DNA from: Hyphomicrobiales bacterium
GTDB taxonomy: Bacteria > Pseudomonadota > Alphaproteobacteria > Rhizobiales > Beijerinckiaceae
Length of the DNA stretch: 64,000 nucleotides
Assembly (NCBI GenBank): GCA_027483895.1
Contig: JAIXTP010000037.1
Location: 1 to 64,000, forward strand
Reading direction: 5' to 3'
Position numbers and translations under genes: made by a program. Shown here in pieces: positions 15,510-27,030 of the stretch. The notes beneath the pieces are model-generated. The model had not been told where the DNA came from, did not search any database, and saw only the letters and a list, made by a program, of their open reading frames with translations. Within the stretch, counting starts at the first letter, position 1. Every line of letters begins with the position of its first letter.

Positions 15510-16391
15510 ATGAAACGCCTGATACAGACCGCTGCACTGCTCGCTTCGTCCGGTCTCGCATCGCTCTCGGCGGGGGGTGCGAGGGCCGAGACGTCGTGGG
15601 AGGTACCCGGTGGAGATCTTTTCGGGTTTACGAACGCTACCGACGTAGGCGACGCGGGTGCGAAGGGAGTTGCCTTCGAAACTACGACCCGCATCGGCAA
15701 GACGGGTGGCGGTCGCTTCGTGGTGCCGACCCTGAAGACGCAGTTCTCTTGGACACCGATCGAAGATACGCAGTTGGCGTTATCGCCGTTCGTATCGATG
15801 TTCCACGCCCATTCGGTTCCGGGAATCGCAAATCGCTCTTTTGTCGGGCTCGACGGCTTCTCGGCGGAGGCTACGCATCGGTTCATCTCTCGCTCGAATG
15901 ATCGCGCGATAGCAGTGACGGGATCCGCTGAGGCGCGATGGGCGAAGATCGACGGTACGACGGGGAGCGGAACGGACGCTCGATCGCTGACCTTGAAGCT
16001 CTTCATCGACCGGGCAATCGTTCCTGAGCGGCTCTATTGGGCCGCGAACGCCAACCTGACGACCGGCACGGCTCGACTGCGCCGATCTTCCGTCGCCGAA
16101 ACTTCCGGCTCAGACCTGTCTTTGGCGCTGACGACGAAGATCTCGGAGGTCCTGTTCGTCGGCGCCGAGGGGCATTGGCAGGAAAGCTTCTCCGGCAATG
16201 CGGCTGAGCGCTGGCAAGGACGCGCGTTCACCGCAGGACCGACGGCGATGTTGAAGCTTTCCGACGTGATTACCCTCAACGCGGGTTGGCAAGCTCAGGT
16301 CGCGGGTCGAAAGCGAGGAGAAGGGGGCCCGGTCAATCTCGATGACTTCGACCGCCATCAGGTTCGGCTCAAAATAGCCGTCGGTCTCTGA
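15510..16391 (+). CDS. Putative outer-membrane beta-barrel protein with signal peptide
   Basis: A 293-aa exported protein. A signal peptide covers residues 1 to about 26 ([20 protein letters not shown], cleavage after ARA). The mature part consists of alternating short amphipathic strands rich in Thr, Ser and aromatics ([44 protein letters not shown]), with no hydrophobic helix. This suggests a barrel used as a porin, transporter or surface protein; I do not recognise the family. I chose the start at 15510, where the signal peptide begins, although the frame is open 267 bp further upstream. Base composition looks less GC-biased than neighbours, and it lies just before tRNA-Ser. Confidence 0.7.
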   Translation: MKRLIQTAALLASSGLASLSAGGARAETSWEVPGGDLFGFTNATDVGDAGAKGVAFETTTRIGKTGGGRFVVPTLKTQFSWTPIEDTQLALSPFVSMFHAHSVPGIANRSFVGLDGFSAEATHRFISRSNDRAIAVTGSAEARWAKIDGTTGSGTDARSLTLKLFIDRAIVPERLYWAANANLTTGTARLRRSSVAETSGSDLSLALTTKISEVLFVGAEGHWQESFSGNAAERWQGRAFTAGPTAMLKLSDVITLNAGWQAQVAGRKRGEGGPVNLDDFDRHQVRLKIAVGL

Positions 16392-16630
16392 CCTTAGCGG
16401 ATGCATTCGTCACAGCGATGCTCGCTTAAGGGCTCTTCAGGAATGCTCGTCCTCCGACAGGCATGGCCAATGGTCCGCGCTGCTTCCGTCGTCCTCAGCG
16501 GGAGGGCGTCCTCAGACGATCCAGCCGGCAGGCGGCTTCGAAATGCGAGGCGGCGGACCAAATCCCGCAGAGAAAGCGGTCTCCCGAAAACGGAAAACGG
16601 CCTTTTCGACAAACGTTCAGCAGAGTGAAG

Positions 16631-16720
16631 TGGCGGAGAGGGGGAGATTCGAACTCCCGATAGGGTTGCCCCTATGCCGCATTTCGAGTGCGGTGCATTC
16701 AACCACTCTGCCACCTCTCC
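16631..16720 (-). tRNA. tRNA-Ser(CGA)
   Basis: The minus strand reads as a 90-nt class II tRNA beginning GGAGAGGTGGCAGAGTGG. It has the anticodon CGA in loop CTCGAAA, a long variable arm (GCATAGGGGCAACCCTATC), a T-arm containing GTTCGAATC, and an encoded CCA end. It reads UCG serine codons. Between the barrel gene (ends 16391) and this tRNA, 239 bp hold nothing I can support. Confidence 0.96.
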
Positions 16721-17034
16721 GCAGAGGGACCGGACCGCATGCGGTCGATCGTGGTTGCGGCGGGGCTGATAGCATGCGACCGCAGGGCGGGCAAGCGCGT
16801 CGGGCGCAGGATCGGACCGGTGCCCCGCGCCGCTCATCAGGCGTCGGAAATCGTCGTTGCGCGTTGACGGACAAGGCCCGCGCGTGTAGGGAACCCCGGC
16901 CGCGCGGAATCCCTCCGCGCGTTCGTCGTTCCGTATCCCTCTTCGGGAGGCGGGCGAGCCGGTTCAACAACTGCAAAAAAGCCGACCGACGGCCTTCCGG
17001 GGCGGTCAGGTACGGGTCGAACACGAGGATGAAG
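16721..17034. other. Intergenic region upstream of rplU
   Basis: These 314 bp contain no convincing gene. Open frames crossing them also cross the tRNA and are spurious. A weak promoter-like pair, TTGACG (16864-16869) and TGTAGG (16885-16890, only 15 bp apart), could serve rplU. A GAGG just before 17035 is its ribosome binding site. Confidence 0.4.
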
Positions 17035-17424
17035 ATGTTCGCAGTCATCAAAACCGGCGGCAAGCAGTACAAGGTTGCCGCCGACGACGTGATCACGATC
17101 GAGAAGATCGCCGGCGACGCCGGTGCCACGGTTACGTTCGAAGAGGTTCTCATGCTCGCCGACGGCAACGGCACTCAGGTCGGCGCGCCGACCCTGCCGG
17201 GCGTCGTCGTGACGGGCGAGGTGGTCGAGCAGACCCGCGGCGCCAAGACGATACATTTCGTCAAGCGTCGTCGTCAGAATTCGAAGCGCAAGAAGGGTCA
17301 CCGCCAGGAGCTGACCGTCGTGCGCATCACCGCCCTCGGCGGCGCGGCGGGCGACGCCAAGCCGAAGAAGGCCGCGAAGGCGAAGGCCCCCAAGGCCGAA
17401 GCCGCTCCGGAAGCCGCCGCCTGA
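17035..17424 (+). CDS. rplU: 50S ribosomal protein L21
   Basis: A 129-aa large-subunit protein binding 23S r[23 protein letters not shown] and the basic [17 protein letters not shown] stretch near residues 75-90 are diagnostic. The C-terminus adds a 30-residue Lys/Ala extension seen in alphaproteobacteria. The MFAVIK start is preferred over an ATG six bases earlier because GAGG then sits at normal spacing. rpmA follows after 71 bp. Confidence 0.97.
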   Translation: MFAVIKTGGKQYKVAADDVITIEKIAGDAGATVTFEEVLMLADGNGTQVGAPTLPGVVVTGEVVEQTRGAKTIHFVKRRRQNSKRKKGHRQELTVVRITALGGAAGDAKPKKAAKAKAPKAEAAPEAAA

Positions 17425-17495
17425 GGCGCGGTTTCGGGATCCACAGCGTTCAGATTTTCCGGGCCTAGCGCCCACAAGGACTACGGAGCACTCCA

Positions 17496-17762
17496 ATGGC
17501 TCATAAAAAGGCAGGCGGTTCCTCCCGCAACGGTCGCGACTCCGACGGCCGGCGCCTCGGCGTGAAGAAGTTCGGCGGCGAGCGCGTCATCGGCGGCAAC
17601 ATCATCGTGCGTCAGCGCGGCACCCGCATGGCTGCGGGCGCGAATGTCGGCGTCGGCAAGGATCACACTTTGTTCGCGCTCTGTGCGGGCACGGTCGAAT
17701 TCAAGGCCAAAACGGCCGGCAAGGTGTTCGTCTCGGTACGAGCTGCCGAGGCTGCCGAATAA
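17496..17762 (+). CDS. rpmA: 50S ribosomal protein L27
   Basis: An 88-aa large-subunit protein whose flexible N-terminus ([20 protein letters not shown]) reaches the peptidyl-transferase centre. [23 protein letters not shown] and [15 protein letters not shown] complete the family signature. GGAG lies 7 bp before the ATG. It ends the rplU-rpmA unit; a strong terminator follows about 95 bp downstream. Confidence 0.98.
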   Translation: MAHKKAGGSSRNGRDSDGRRLGVKKFGGERVIGGNIIVRQRGTRMAAGANVGVGKDHTLFALCAGTVEFKAKTAGKVFVSVRAAEAAE

Positions 17763-17856
17763 CGGCGCGGATCGATAGAGGTCCCCGCCGGTTCCTGTGA
17801 CCCGGCGGACGACCTCTCCTTCGAGACGTCATCCGATCTCCCCGAAAGGGGCGAAA

Positions 17857-17885
17857 GGGGAAGCGGGAGACCGCTTCCCCTTTTT
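17857..17885 (+). terminator. Rho-independent terminator after rplU-rpmA
   Basis: GGGGAAGCGG / CCGCTTCCCC, a perfect 10-bp stem with a GAGA tetraloop, followed by TTTTT. It closes the ribosomal protein operon before the acetyltransferase gene. Confidence 0.95.
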
Positions 17886-17939
17886 GTCGTTCAAGGGTCA
17901 CGATCGAAAGATAACGATCGGCCCGATCGGAGGCCGCCC

Positions 17940-18548
17940 ATGTTCCCGGATATCACGCGCGACGACGTCTTCATGCTCGAAACCCCGCGGCTGTGGCTGC
18001 GCTGGCCGCGCGCGGCCGACGCCCCGTCGATCGTGCGGCACGCGGGCGACGAGGCCGTCGCCCGCATGACCGCACGGATCCCGCATCCCTACCCGCCGGA
18101 AGAGGCGGATCGCTTCATCTTCCGCTCGCGCGAGGCCAATGCCGGCGGGGCGGGACTGGTGCTCGCGGTCACGCTGAAGGGCCGCCCCGGCGAAGCCGTC
18201 GGCGTCGTCTCCGCCGAATGGGGCCCGGACGGGGAGGTCCTGCTCGGCACTTGGCTCGGCACGGCCTTTCAGGGGCGCGGCCTCGCCACCGAGGCGGTCG
18301 AGGCGCTGCTGCGCGCCGTGTTCACGGTGTCGAGCGCGACCGCGGCCATCGCAGCGGTGCGCAGCAGCAATGCCGCGTCGCGTCGCGTGCTCGAGAAGCT
18401 CGGTTTCCGGCCGGACCCTCGGGGCAAGGCGGTCTTCCCGGCCTGCGCGGGCGAACCCTTCGAAAGCCTCCGGCTGGACCGGCGGGATTGGACGCTTGCG
18501 GATGTGAGGGCGGATCGCGAGTCGCGCGAGCCCGGCGCTCGGGCCTGA
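17940..18548 (+). CDS. GNAT family N-acetyltransferase
   Basis: A 202-aa acetyl-CoA-dependent transferase resembling the RimJ/RimL group. LETPRLWLRWPRAADAPSIVRHAGD near the N-terminus is the typical opening of that group, and LGTWLGTAFQGRGLATEAVEALL (around residues 101-123) is the acetyl-CoA-binding motif A. ASRRVLEKLGFRPDP gives the C-terminal motif B. Substrate unknown (a protein N-terminus, amino acid or antibiotic). In relatives such a gene commonly sits between rpmA and obg. Confidence 0.92.
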   Translation: MFPDITRDDVFMLETPRLWLRWPRAADAPSIVRHAGDEAVARMTARIPHPYPPEEADRFIFRSREANAGGAGLVLAVTLKGRPGEAVGVVSAEWGPDGEVLLGTWLGTAFQGRGLATEAVEALLRAVFTVSSATAAIAAVRSSNAASRRVLEKLGFRPDPRGKAVFPACAGEPFESLRLDRRDWTLADVRADRESREPGARA

Positions 18549-18612
18549 CCTCATCCGACGGCGCGGGCCGGACGTAGAGAAGGCGACCCTTCCGCTACGT
18601 CCGGTGCACGCC

Positions 18613-19152
18613 ATGAAGTTCGTCCGCAATTTTCTCGTTCTTCTCCTGTGCGTCGCGGCCCTGCCGGCCGCCGCGGCGTCCGCATCGGGCGGGGCGGGAA
18701 AGCTCGTCCTCGAGGATTTCTTCCGGGGCAGGCTCGTCGCGACGGGCGAGTTCAGGAGCACCATCGACGGCTCCGTCCGCGGCATGAAGGTGGAGATGCG
18801 CGGGCGCTGGGACCCGCGGACCAAGACCTTGGAGCTCGTCGAGGATTTCGTCTTCTCCGACGGCGAGAAGGACCGGAAGACCTGGCGGTTCACCCGCACG
18901 GGCGAGGGCCGCTATGTCGGCGCCCGCGAGGACGTGGTGGGAACGGCCGAGGTCGTGCAGGACGGCGATGCGGTGCGCCTGACCTATCGCGCGGTGGTGC
19001 GGACCAAGGGCGGAAGCAGCTTCACGGTATCCTTCGACGACCTGCTGGTCCGGACCGATGCCCGAACCGTGCGGAACACGGCGAGGGTGAAGTGGCTGTT
19101 CTTCACGGTCGGCGACGTCGATCTGACCATCCGGCGGGCCGGGGCACGCTGA
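18613..19152 (+). CDS. DUF3833 family lipocalin-like protein
   Basis: A 179-aa protein with an N-terminal signal sequence (MKFVRNFLVLLLCVAALPAAAA). The mature part, beginning LVLEDFFRGRLVATGEFRS, is all-beta and matches the DUF3833 family: WDPRTKTLELVEDFVFSDGEKDRKTWRF followed by GRYVGAREDVVG, in short overlapping motifs. Function is unknown; the fold suggests lipid or small-molecule binding in the periplasm. The ATG at 18613 is chosen over a GTG 9 bp earlier because it begins the signal peptide. Confidence 0.8.
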   Translation: MKFVRNFLVLLLCVAALPAAAASASGGAGKLVLEDFFRGRLVATGEFRSTIDGSVRGMKVEMRGRWDPRTKTLELVEDFVFSDGEKDRKTWRFTRTGEGRYVGAREDVVGTAEVVQDGDAVRLTYRAVVRTKGGSSFTVSFDDLLVRTDARTVRNTARVKWLFFTVGDVDLTIRRAGAR

Positions 19153-19198
19153 GGCGGAAACGGGTTCGCGCATTGCTCCGCGGCGCGCGCTCCGTTAG

Positions 19199-21375
<2,177 letters not shown>

Positions 21376-21483
21376 AGCGTCGCGTTATTCGACCAGTCAT
21401 GCGCCGAGCGCCCTGTTCGGTTCCTCGTTCATGGGTTAAATGAACGCCCCGGGCGCAATCCTCCGCGCCTCCGGAGAACGAAG

Positions 21484-22776
21484 ATGGCGGAGAGCCTGCG
21501 CGCCGTCGCGGAAGGCGATGACCTGGAAGCGCTGATGCTCGACATCGGCCGGCGCGCGCGCGTCGCTGCGCGGTCGCTGGCGCTCGCCTCCGCCGAGGCG
21601 AAGAACGCGGCCCTGCGTGCCGCCGCCGCGGCGCTTCGTGCGGCCTCTCCCGCCATACTCGCCGCCAATGCCGCCGACGTGGCCGATGCCGAGGCGCGCG
21701 GAACGGCGGCCTCCTTCATCGACCGCCTGCGGCTCGATCCGAAGCGTCTCGAGGCGATCGCGACCGCGGTCGAGGAGGTCGCTGCGCTGGCCGATCCCGT
21801 GGGTCGCGTGCTGGCGACCTGGACGCGGCCGAACGGGCTGGCGTTCGAGCGCGTCGCCACGCCGCTCGGCGTGATCGGCGTGATCTTCGAAAGCCGGCCG
21901 AACGTGACGGCCGACGCTGCCGCGCTCTGCCTGAAGAGCGGCAATGCGGCGATCCTCCGCGCGGGCTCCGAAAGTTTCCGCACCTCCTCCGCGATCGCGG
22001 ACGCGATGCGGCAGGGGCTGCGGGCTGCGGGCCTCTCCGAAGACGCCGTGCGCCTCGTGCCTACCCGCGACCGTGCCGCCGTCGGCATGATGCTGGCGGG
22101 GCTCGGCGGTACCGTGGACGTGATCGTGCCGCGGGGCGGCAAGAGCCTCGTGGCGCGCGTGCAGAACGAGGCTCGCGTGCCGGTGTTCGCGCATCTCGAA
22201 GGCATCTGCCACGTCTATGTCGACCGGGCCGCCGATCTCGCGATGGCGCTCGCGGTGGTGCGCAACGCGAAGCTGCGCCGTACCGGGGTCTGCGGGTCGG
22301 CCGAGACGCTGTTGGTGGACGCCGGCTGCGCGCAGACGCATCTGAAGCCGCTCGTGGCGATGCTGCTCGATGCGGGCTGCGCGGTGCGGGGCGACGCTGC
22401 CGTGCAGGCGGTCGATCCGCGCGTGACGGCGGCGACGGAGGAGGACTGGTCGACGGAATATCTCGACGCGATCATCGCCTGCCGGGTGGTGGACGGCGTC
22501 GGTGCCGCGATCGAGCACATCGAACGCTACGGCTCCCATCATACGGATTCGATCATCACCGGAGATGCGGCGGCCGCCGAGCGTTTCCTCAACGAGGTGG
22601 ACAGCGCCATCGTCTTGCACAACGCCTCCACGCAATTCGCCGACGGCGGCGAATTCGGTTTCGGGGCAGAGATCGGGATCGCCACGGGCCGCATGCATGC
22701 GCGCGGGCCCGTCGGCGTCGAGCAACTCACATCCTTCAAATATCGCGTCCGCGGTACCGGCCAGATCCGACCCTGA
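21484..22776 (+). CDS. proA: Glutamate-5-semialdehyde dehydrogenase
   Basis: A 430-aa NADPH-dependent enzyme reducing glutamyl phosphate to the semialdehyde, the second step of proline synthesis. [32 protein letters not shown] and the catalytic-cysteine region [15 protein letters not shown] are diagnostic (quoted in part). [29 protein letters not shown] near the C-terminus is the family end signature. GGAG precedes the ATG. Its stop overlaps the nadD start by one base (TGATG). Confidence 0.97.
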   Translation: MAESLRAVAEGDDLEALMLDIGRRARVAARSLALASAEAKNAALRAAAAALRAASPAILAANAADVADAEARGTAASFIDRLRLDPKRLEAIATAVEEVAALADPVGRVLATWTRPNGLAFERVATPLGVIGVIFESRPNVTADAAALCLKSGNAAILRAGSESFRTSSAIADAMRQGLRAAGLSEDAVRLVPTRDRAAVGMMLAGLGGTVDVIVPRGGKSLVARVQNEARVPVFAHLEGICHVYVDRAADLAMALAVVRNAKLRRTGVCGSAETLLVDAGCAQTHLKPLVAMLLDAGCAVRGDAAVQAVDPRVTAATEEDWSTEYLDAIIACRVVDGVGAAIEHIERYGSHHTDSIITGDAAAAERFLNEVDSAIVLHNASTQFADGGEFGFGAEIGIATGRMHARGPVGVEQLTSFKYRVRGTGQIRP

Positions 22777-23411
22777 TGCTCGGCCGCAGGTTCCGCTCCC
22801 CCGATCCCTGTCCGCCGCTGCCGCCGCATGCGCCGGGGATGCGTATCGGCATTCTCGGCGGCACGTTCGATCCGCCGCATGCCGCGCATCGGATGATCAC
22901 GCTGACCGCGCTCCGCCGGCTCGGCCTCGATGCCGTCTGGTGGCTCGTGACGCCCGGCAACCCGCTGAAGAACACCAACGAATTGCCGGCCTCCGCGGCG
23001 CGGGCCCGCGAAGCGCGGGCGCTCGCCCGCCATCCCCGCATTCACGTCACGACCGTCGAGGAAGCCTTCGGCACGCGCTTCACGCGCATGACGCTGGAAG
23101 TGCTGAAGTCGCGTTGCCCGGGCGTTCATCTCGTCTGGCTGATGGGATCGGACAATCTCCAAGGCTTCCATCGCTGGCAGCGTTGGACCGAAATCATGAA
23201 GATGATGCCGGTGGCGGTGTTCGACCGTCCCGGCTCCACCTTCCGCGCCGGCACGAGCCGCGCGAGCATCCGTTTCGCGTCCTCGCGCCTGCCGGAGACG
23301 GCCGGACGGTCCCTCGTCACGGCCAAGCCCCCGGCCTGGATCTTCGTCCACGGGCGGCGCTCCGCGCTTTCTTCGACGGCCATCCGCGCGGAACGCAAGG
23401 CGCGTCATTGA
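22776..23411 (+). CDS. nadD: Nicotinate-nucleotide adenylyltransferase
   Basis: A 211-aa enzyme adenylating nicotinate mononucleotide in NAD synthesis. The nucleotidyltransferase motif RIGILGGTFDPPHAAHRM starts around residue 23, with VWWLVTPGNPLK and LMGSDNLQGFHRW further on. The C-terminus is shorter than in some homologues but ends with the FVHGRRSALSSTAIR motif that replaces ISST-R. The first ATG gives a 22-residue extension ([15 protein letters not shown]); an internal ATG at 22839 (MRIGILGG) is an alternative. Confidence 0.95.
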   Translation: MLGRRFRSPDPCPPLPPHAPGMRIGILGGTFDPPHAAHRMITLTALRRLGLDAVWWLVTPGNPLKNTNELPASAARAREARALARHPRIHVTTVEEAFGTRFTRMTLEVLKSRCPGVHLVWLMGSDNLQGFHRWQRWTEIMKMMPVAVFDRPGSTFRAGTSRASIRFASSRLPETAGRSLVTAKPPAWIFVHGRRSALSSTAIRAERKARH

Positions 23412-23483
23412 AAAACGGGCTCCGATCGTCGATATTGGAGAGGTGCGCAGGAGCGCACGAACCATGAGGAAAACATACTGACG

Positions 23484-23891
23484 ATGGCTCACCTCGAAGG
23501 GGCTGCCGATAGGGCGCCCCAGGCCGCGACCCCCGCAACGCAGCCGGGTCACGGCGACGCCATGGCCACCATTCTCGCCGCCCTCGACGACGCCAAGGCG
23601 GAGGAAACGGTGGTGATCGACCTCACGGGCAGAACGGCACTCGCGGATGCGATGGTGATCTCTTCGGGTCGGTCCAACCGGCACGTCGGTTCCATCGCGG
23701 ACCGTGTGGTCGAAGCCCTCAAGGAGCAGGGATTCAAGGATCTCCGCGTCGAAGGCCAGCCGCATTGCGACTGGGTCCTCATCGATGCCGGGGACGTGAT
23801 CCTGCATGTCTTCCGTCCGGAAGTCCGCCAGTTCTACAATCTCGAAAAGATGTGGGGCACGGACCGTCCGGGCGAGCGCGCCGCCTCCTGA
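23484..23891 (+). CDS. rsfS: Ribosomal silencing factor RsfS
   Basis: A 135-aa RsfS/Iojap protein that binds L14 and blocks subunit joining under starvation. The core from residue 27 (MATILAALDDAKAEETVVIDL) includes DAMVISSGRSNRHVGSIAD and HCDWVLIDAGDVILHVF. The first 26 residues are low complexity, so the ATG at 23562 could be the true start. It lies in the conserved nadD-rsfS-rlmH order. Confidence 0.95.
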   Translation: MAHLEGAADRAPQAATPATQPGHGDAMATILAALDDAKAEETVVIDLTGRTALADAMVISSGRSNRHVGSIADRVVEALKEQGFKDLRVEGQPHCDWVLIDAGDVILHVFRPEVRQFYNLEKMWGTDRPGERAAS

Positions 23892-23901
23892 CGGGGGCAT
23901 C

Positions 23902-24381
23902 GTGCGCATCACCGTCCTGGCCGTCGGACGGGTCAAGGACGGACCCGAACGCGAATTGATCGCCCGCTATGTCGAGCGCGCGCGGGCGACCGGCCGCTCG
24001 CTCGGCCTTTCGGGGCCCGACGTGATCGAGCTGCCCGAAAGCCGCGCCGCCCGCCCCGAGGACCGCAAGGCCGAGGAGGCGCGCGCGCTGGCCGAAAAAG
24101 CGGCCGGGGCGACGCTCGTGGTGCTCGACGAGCGGGCCCGATCCATGTCGAGCGAGGATTTCGCGGCCTTCGTCCGGACGCGGCGGGACGGCGGAAGCAA
24201 GGGCCTCGCCTTCGTGGTGGGCGGAGCGGACGGGCTCGACCCGGATCTGCGCGCCCGCGCCGATCTCGTGCTGTCCTTCGGCGCGATGACCTTGCCGCAC
24301 CAGATCGTGCGCCTGCTCGTCGCCGAACAGATCTATCGGGCGATGTCCATCATCGCCGGCCATCCCTATCATCGCGCATGA
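23902..24381 (+). CDS. rlmH: 23S rRNA (pseudouridine1915-N3) methyltransferase
   Basis: A 159-aa SPOUT methyltransferase acting on assembled 70S ribosomes. The start is a GTG at 23902 (product MRITVLAVGRVKDGPE); the frame is open upstream into rsfS but without homologous sequence. VVLDERARSMSSEDFAAF, FVVGGADGLD and LSFGAMTLPHQIVRLLVAEQIYRA are the trefoil-knot SAM-binding signatures, and the C-terminal HPYHR is catalytic. Its stop overlaps the next start by four bases (ATGA). Confidence 0.96.
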   Translation: MRITVLAVGRVKDGPERELIARYVERARATGRSLGLSGPDVIELPESRAARPEDRKAEEARALAEKAAGATLVVLDERARSMSSEDFAAFVRTRRDGGSKGLAFVVGGADGLDPDLRARADLVLSFGAMTLPHQIVRLLVAEQIYRAMSIIAGHPYHRA

Positions 24382-25703
24382 GCCGAATCGGACGATCCGC
24401 CCTTCGCCTGTTCCGCACCGCCCTGTTCGCGGCGGCGGTGCCCTGCGCCGTTTCCGCTCAGACGCCCGCCGCCACGCCCTCCGCGCAGGACCGCTCCGCG
24501 AAGCAGATGGAGCTCGAAGCGATCGAGAAGGATCTGCGCACCGGCGAAGAGGCGCGGGCGCGGCTCAGGGCCGAGATCGAGATCCTGCGTTCGGACCGTG
24601 CGCGGCTCGGCGAGAGACTCGTCGAGGTGACGGGCCGGATCCAGGCCGCGGAGACGCGCGTCAGCGGCATCGAGGGCCGGTTGGCCACGCTCAACCAGAC
24701 CGAGACGGCGATCCGCCGCTCGCTCGAGGCGCGCCGCGGGCTCGTCGCCGAAGTGCTCGGTTCGTTGCAGCGCATGGGCCGACGCCCGCCCCCGGCGCTG
24801 CTGGTCCGGCCCGAGGACATGCTCGACGCCGTGCGCAGCTCCATCCTTCTCGGCGCGGTTCTGCCGGAGCTGAAGGCGGAGACCGAAGCGCTGGCGGGGG
24901 ATCTCGGCGAGCTGATCCGCCTGCGCACATTGGCGTCCGGCGAGCGCGAGAGCCTTGCGCGGGACCTCGCGTCCCTCGTGAAGGACCGCGCGGAGCTCGC
25001 GCTTCTGGTGGATGCCCGGCGGCAGGAACTCGCCAAGCGCGAAGCGGGATTCGCGGAAGAGCAGCAGAGAGGCGCCGCTCTGGCCGGCCGCGCGCAATCC
25101 CTGCGCGATCTTCTGGCCCGCCTCGAATCGGACGAGCAGCTGCGTAGCCGTGCGCTCGCGGAGGAACAGGCCGCGCGGAACGATCCGCGCATCGCGCAGC
25201 TGAAGGAGCGCATCGCCGCGCTTTCGGGCAAGGATCCCGCGAAGCTCGCGCCCCGCTCGGCCTTCGGCGACCTCAGGGGCGCCTTGCCGCTGCCGGTCGC
25301 GGGTACGGTGCTGCGTGGCTACAATGCGCCCGACGGCGTGGGCGGAACGCAGAAGGGCGTGGCGCTCGGCACGCGGTCCGGTGCCGTGGTGTCCTCCCCC
25401 GCCGACGGCTGGGTGGCCTTCGCCGGGCCTTTCAGAACCTATGGTCAACTCTTGATCGTGAATGCCGGCGGCGGATACTATATCCTCCTGGCCGGTATGG
25501 AGCGCATCAACGTGTCCGTCGGGCAGTTCGTGGTGGCGGGCGAGCCCGTGGCACAGATGGGGGACGGCGCGAAAGCGGCCGTGTCCCTCGCCGGAGCCGA
25601 CGCTTCGCAACCGGTTCTTTACGTCGAGTTCCGCAAAGATGGGACTTCGATCGATCCGGCCCCTTGGTGGGCGACCTCGCTGAACGAGAAAGTTCGTGGA
25701 TGA
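24378..25703 (+). CDS. Murein hydrolase activator EnvC-like, M23 peptidase domain
   Basis: A 441-aa periplasmic protein. Signal peptide at residues 1-33, then a long coiled coil (about 40-290, LEAIEKDLRTGEEARARL onward), then a LytM/M23 domain with GTQKGVALGTRSGAVVSSPADGW, YGQLLIVNAGGGYYILL and YVEFRKDGTSIDPAPW. The zinc ligands of active M23 enzymes (HxxxD, HxH) are not evident: RGYN replaces the first, and INVSVGQ follows GME. So it is likely an activator of amidases, not a hydrolase. It is coupled to rlmH and ctpA by ATGA overlaps. Confidence 0.94.
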   Translation: MSRIGRSALRLFRTALFAAAVPCAVSAQTPAATPSAQDRSAKQMELEAIEKDLRTGEEARARLRAEIEILRSDRARLGERLVEVTGRIQAAETRVSGIEGRLATLNQTETAIRRSLEARRGLVAEVLGSLQRMGRRPPPALLVRPEDMLDAVRSSILLGAVLPELKAETEALAGDLGELIRLRTLASGERESLARDLASLVKDRAELALLVDARRQELAKREAGFAEEQQRGAALAGRAQSLRDLLARLESDEQLRSRALAEEQAARNDPRIAQLKERIAALSGKDPAKLAPRSAFGDLRGALPLPVAGTVLRGYNAPDGVGGTQKGVALGTRSGAVVSSPADGWVAFAGPFRTYGQLLIVNAGGGYYILLAGMERINVSVGQFVVAGEPVAQMGDGAKAAVSLAGADASQPVLYVEFRKDGTSIDPAPWWATSLNEKVRG

Positions 25704-27010
25704 TGCGTAAGCTCTCGGTTCTCCTGTTCGGCGTCGCCCTGGGTGCGGGCGCGGCGACACTGACCTCGTCGCCGGCGCTTCTCGGCCGCGCGACCGCCGC
25801 CCCCGGCGATCTCTATCGTCAGCTCAATCTGTTCGGCGACGTGTTCGAGAAGATCCGGACCGATTACGTCGAAAAGCCCGACGATCAGAAGCTGATCGAG
25901 TCGGCGATCAACGGCATGCTGCAGAGCCTCGATCCGCATTCCAGCTACATGGATGCGAAGAGCTTCAAGGACATGCAGGTCCAGACCCGCGGCGAATTCG
26001 GCGGCCTCGGCATCGAGGTGACGATGGAAGAAGGCCTCGTGAAGGTCGTCACGCCCATCGACGATACGCCCGCGGCCCGCGGCGGCGTGATGGCCGGCGA
26101 CATCATCGTGCAGATCGACGACGAGCAGGTGCAGGGCCTGTCCCTGAATCAGGCCGTCGAGAAGATGCGCGGCCCGGTGAATTCGTCGGTGCGCCTGAAG
26201 ATCGTCCGCAAGGGCGCGTCCGACACCGTCGACATCACGCTCGTGCGCGACACGATCCGCATCCGCGCGGTCCGGTACCGGACCGAGGACGATGTCGGCT
26301 ATATCCGCATCACCCAGTTCAACGAGCAGACCTTCGAGAACCTGAAGACGGCGCTGGACAGTCTCACGAAGGAGATCCCGGCCGACCGGCTGAAGGGCTT
26401 CGTGCTCGATCTGCGCAACAATCCCGGCGGTCTTCTGGATCAGGCGATCTCCGTTTCCGACGCGTTCCTCGAGCGGGGCGAGATCGTCTCCACGCGCGGC
26501 CGCAACCCCGACGAAGCGCAGCGCTACAACGCGCGGGCGGGCGATCTTTCGAAGGGCAAGCCGGTCGTCGTGCTCGTCAATGGCGGTTCGGCCTCGGCGT
26601 CCGAGATCGTGGCCGGCGCACTGCAGGACCACAAGCGCGCCACGGTGGTGGGCACGCGCTCGTTCGGCAAGGGATCGGTGCAGACCATCGTGCCGCTGGG
26701 CGGCAACGGCGCGCTGCGCATGACGACGGCCCGCTACTACACGCCGTCCGGCCGTTCCATTCAGGCGAAGGGCATCGAGCCCGACATCCAGGTGCTGCCG
26801 GACGTTCCGCCGGAGCTGAAGGGCAAGGACGAGACCAAGGGCGAGGCCGCGCTGCGCGGACATCTGAAGAACGGCGAGGAAGAGCGCGGCGGGTCTTCCG
26901 CCTATGTCCCGCCGGATCCGAAGAACGACAAGCAGCTGAACTACGCTTTCGATCTGCTGCGCGGAAAGGTCAGCGCCGCGGACGCCAAGGCCGCGACCAA
27001 GGCCAACTGA
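25700..27010 (+). CDS. ctpA: S41 family C-terminal processing peptidase
   Basis: A 436-aa periplasmic serine protease. Signal sequence MMRKLSVLLFGVALGAGAAT; PDZ domain around residues 85-165 (FGGLGIEVTMEEGLVKVV); catalytic region with NGGSASASEIVAGALQDHKRATVVGTRSFGKGSVQ (Ser and Lys of the dyad, quoted as the known motif). The ATG at 25700 overlaps the envC stop by four bases. It acts on tail-specific substrates, in known species including peptidoglycan hydrolases, which fits its coupling to the EnvC-like activator. Confidence 0.96.
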   Translation: MMRKLSVLLFGVALGAGAATLTSSPALLGRATAAPGDLYRQLNLFGDVFEKIRTDYVEKPDDQKLIESAINGMLQSLDPHSSYMDAKSFKDMQVQTRGEFGGLGIEVTMEEGLVKVVTPIDDTPAARGGVMAGDIIVQIDDEQVQGLSLNQAVEKMRGPVNSSVRLKIVRKGASDTVDITLVRDTIRIRAVRYRTEDDVGYIRITQFNEQTFENLKTALDSLTKEIPADRLKGFVLDLRNNPGGLLDQAISVSDAFLERGEIVSTRGRNPDEAQRYNARAGDLSKGKPVVVLVNGGSASASEIVAGALQDHKRATVVGTRSFGKGSVQTIVPLGGNGALRMTTARYYTPSGRSIQAKGIEPDIQVLPDVPPELKGKDETKGEAALRGHLKNGEEERGGSSAYVPPDPKNDKQLNYAFDLLRGKVSAADAKAATKAN

Positions 27011-27030
27011 TCGCCTGCAACGCAGGATGG

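Noticed and set aside
16392-16630. Short frames between the barrel-like gene and tRNA-Ser
   Set aside because: No ribosome binding site, no homology that I recognise, and Arg-rich composition typical of non-coding GC-rich DNA. I also saw no repeated copy of the tRNA 3' end that would mark an attachment site.
16617-17174. Leftward frame containing [16 protein letters not shown]
   Set aside because: It reads through the tRNA-Ser gene and the rplU start; this peptide is a typical tRNA-Ser artefact.
24378-25703. Calling the EnvC-like protein an active M23 endopeptidase
   Set aside because: The HxxxD and HxH zinc-ligand patterns are not visible in the LytM-like domain, so activator is the safer call.
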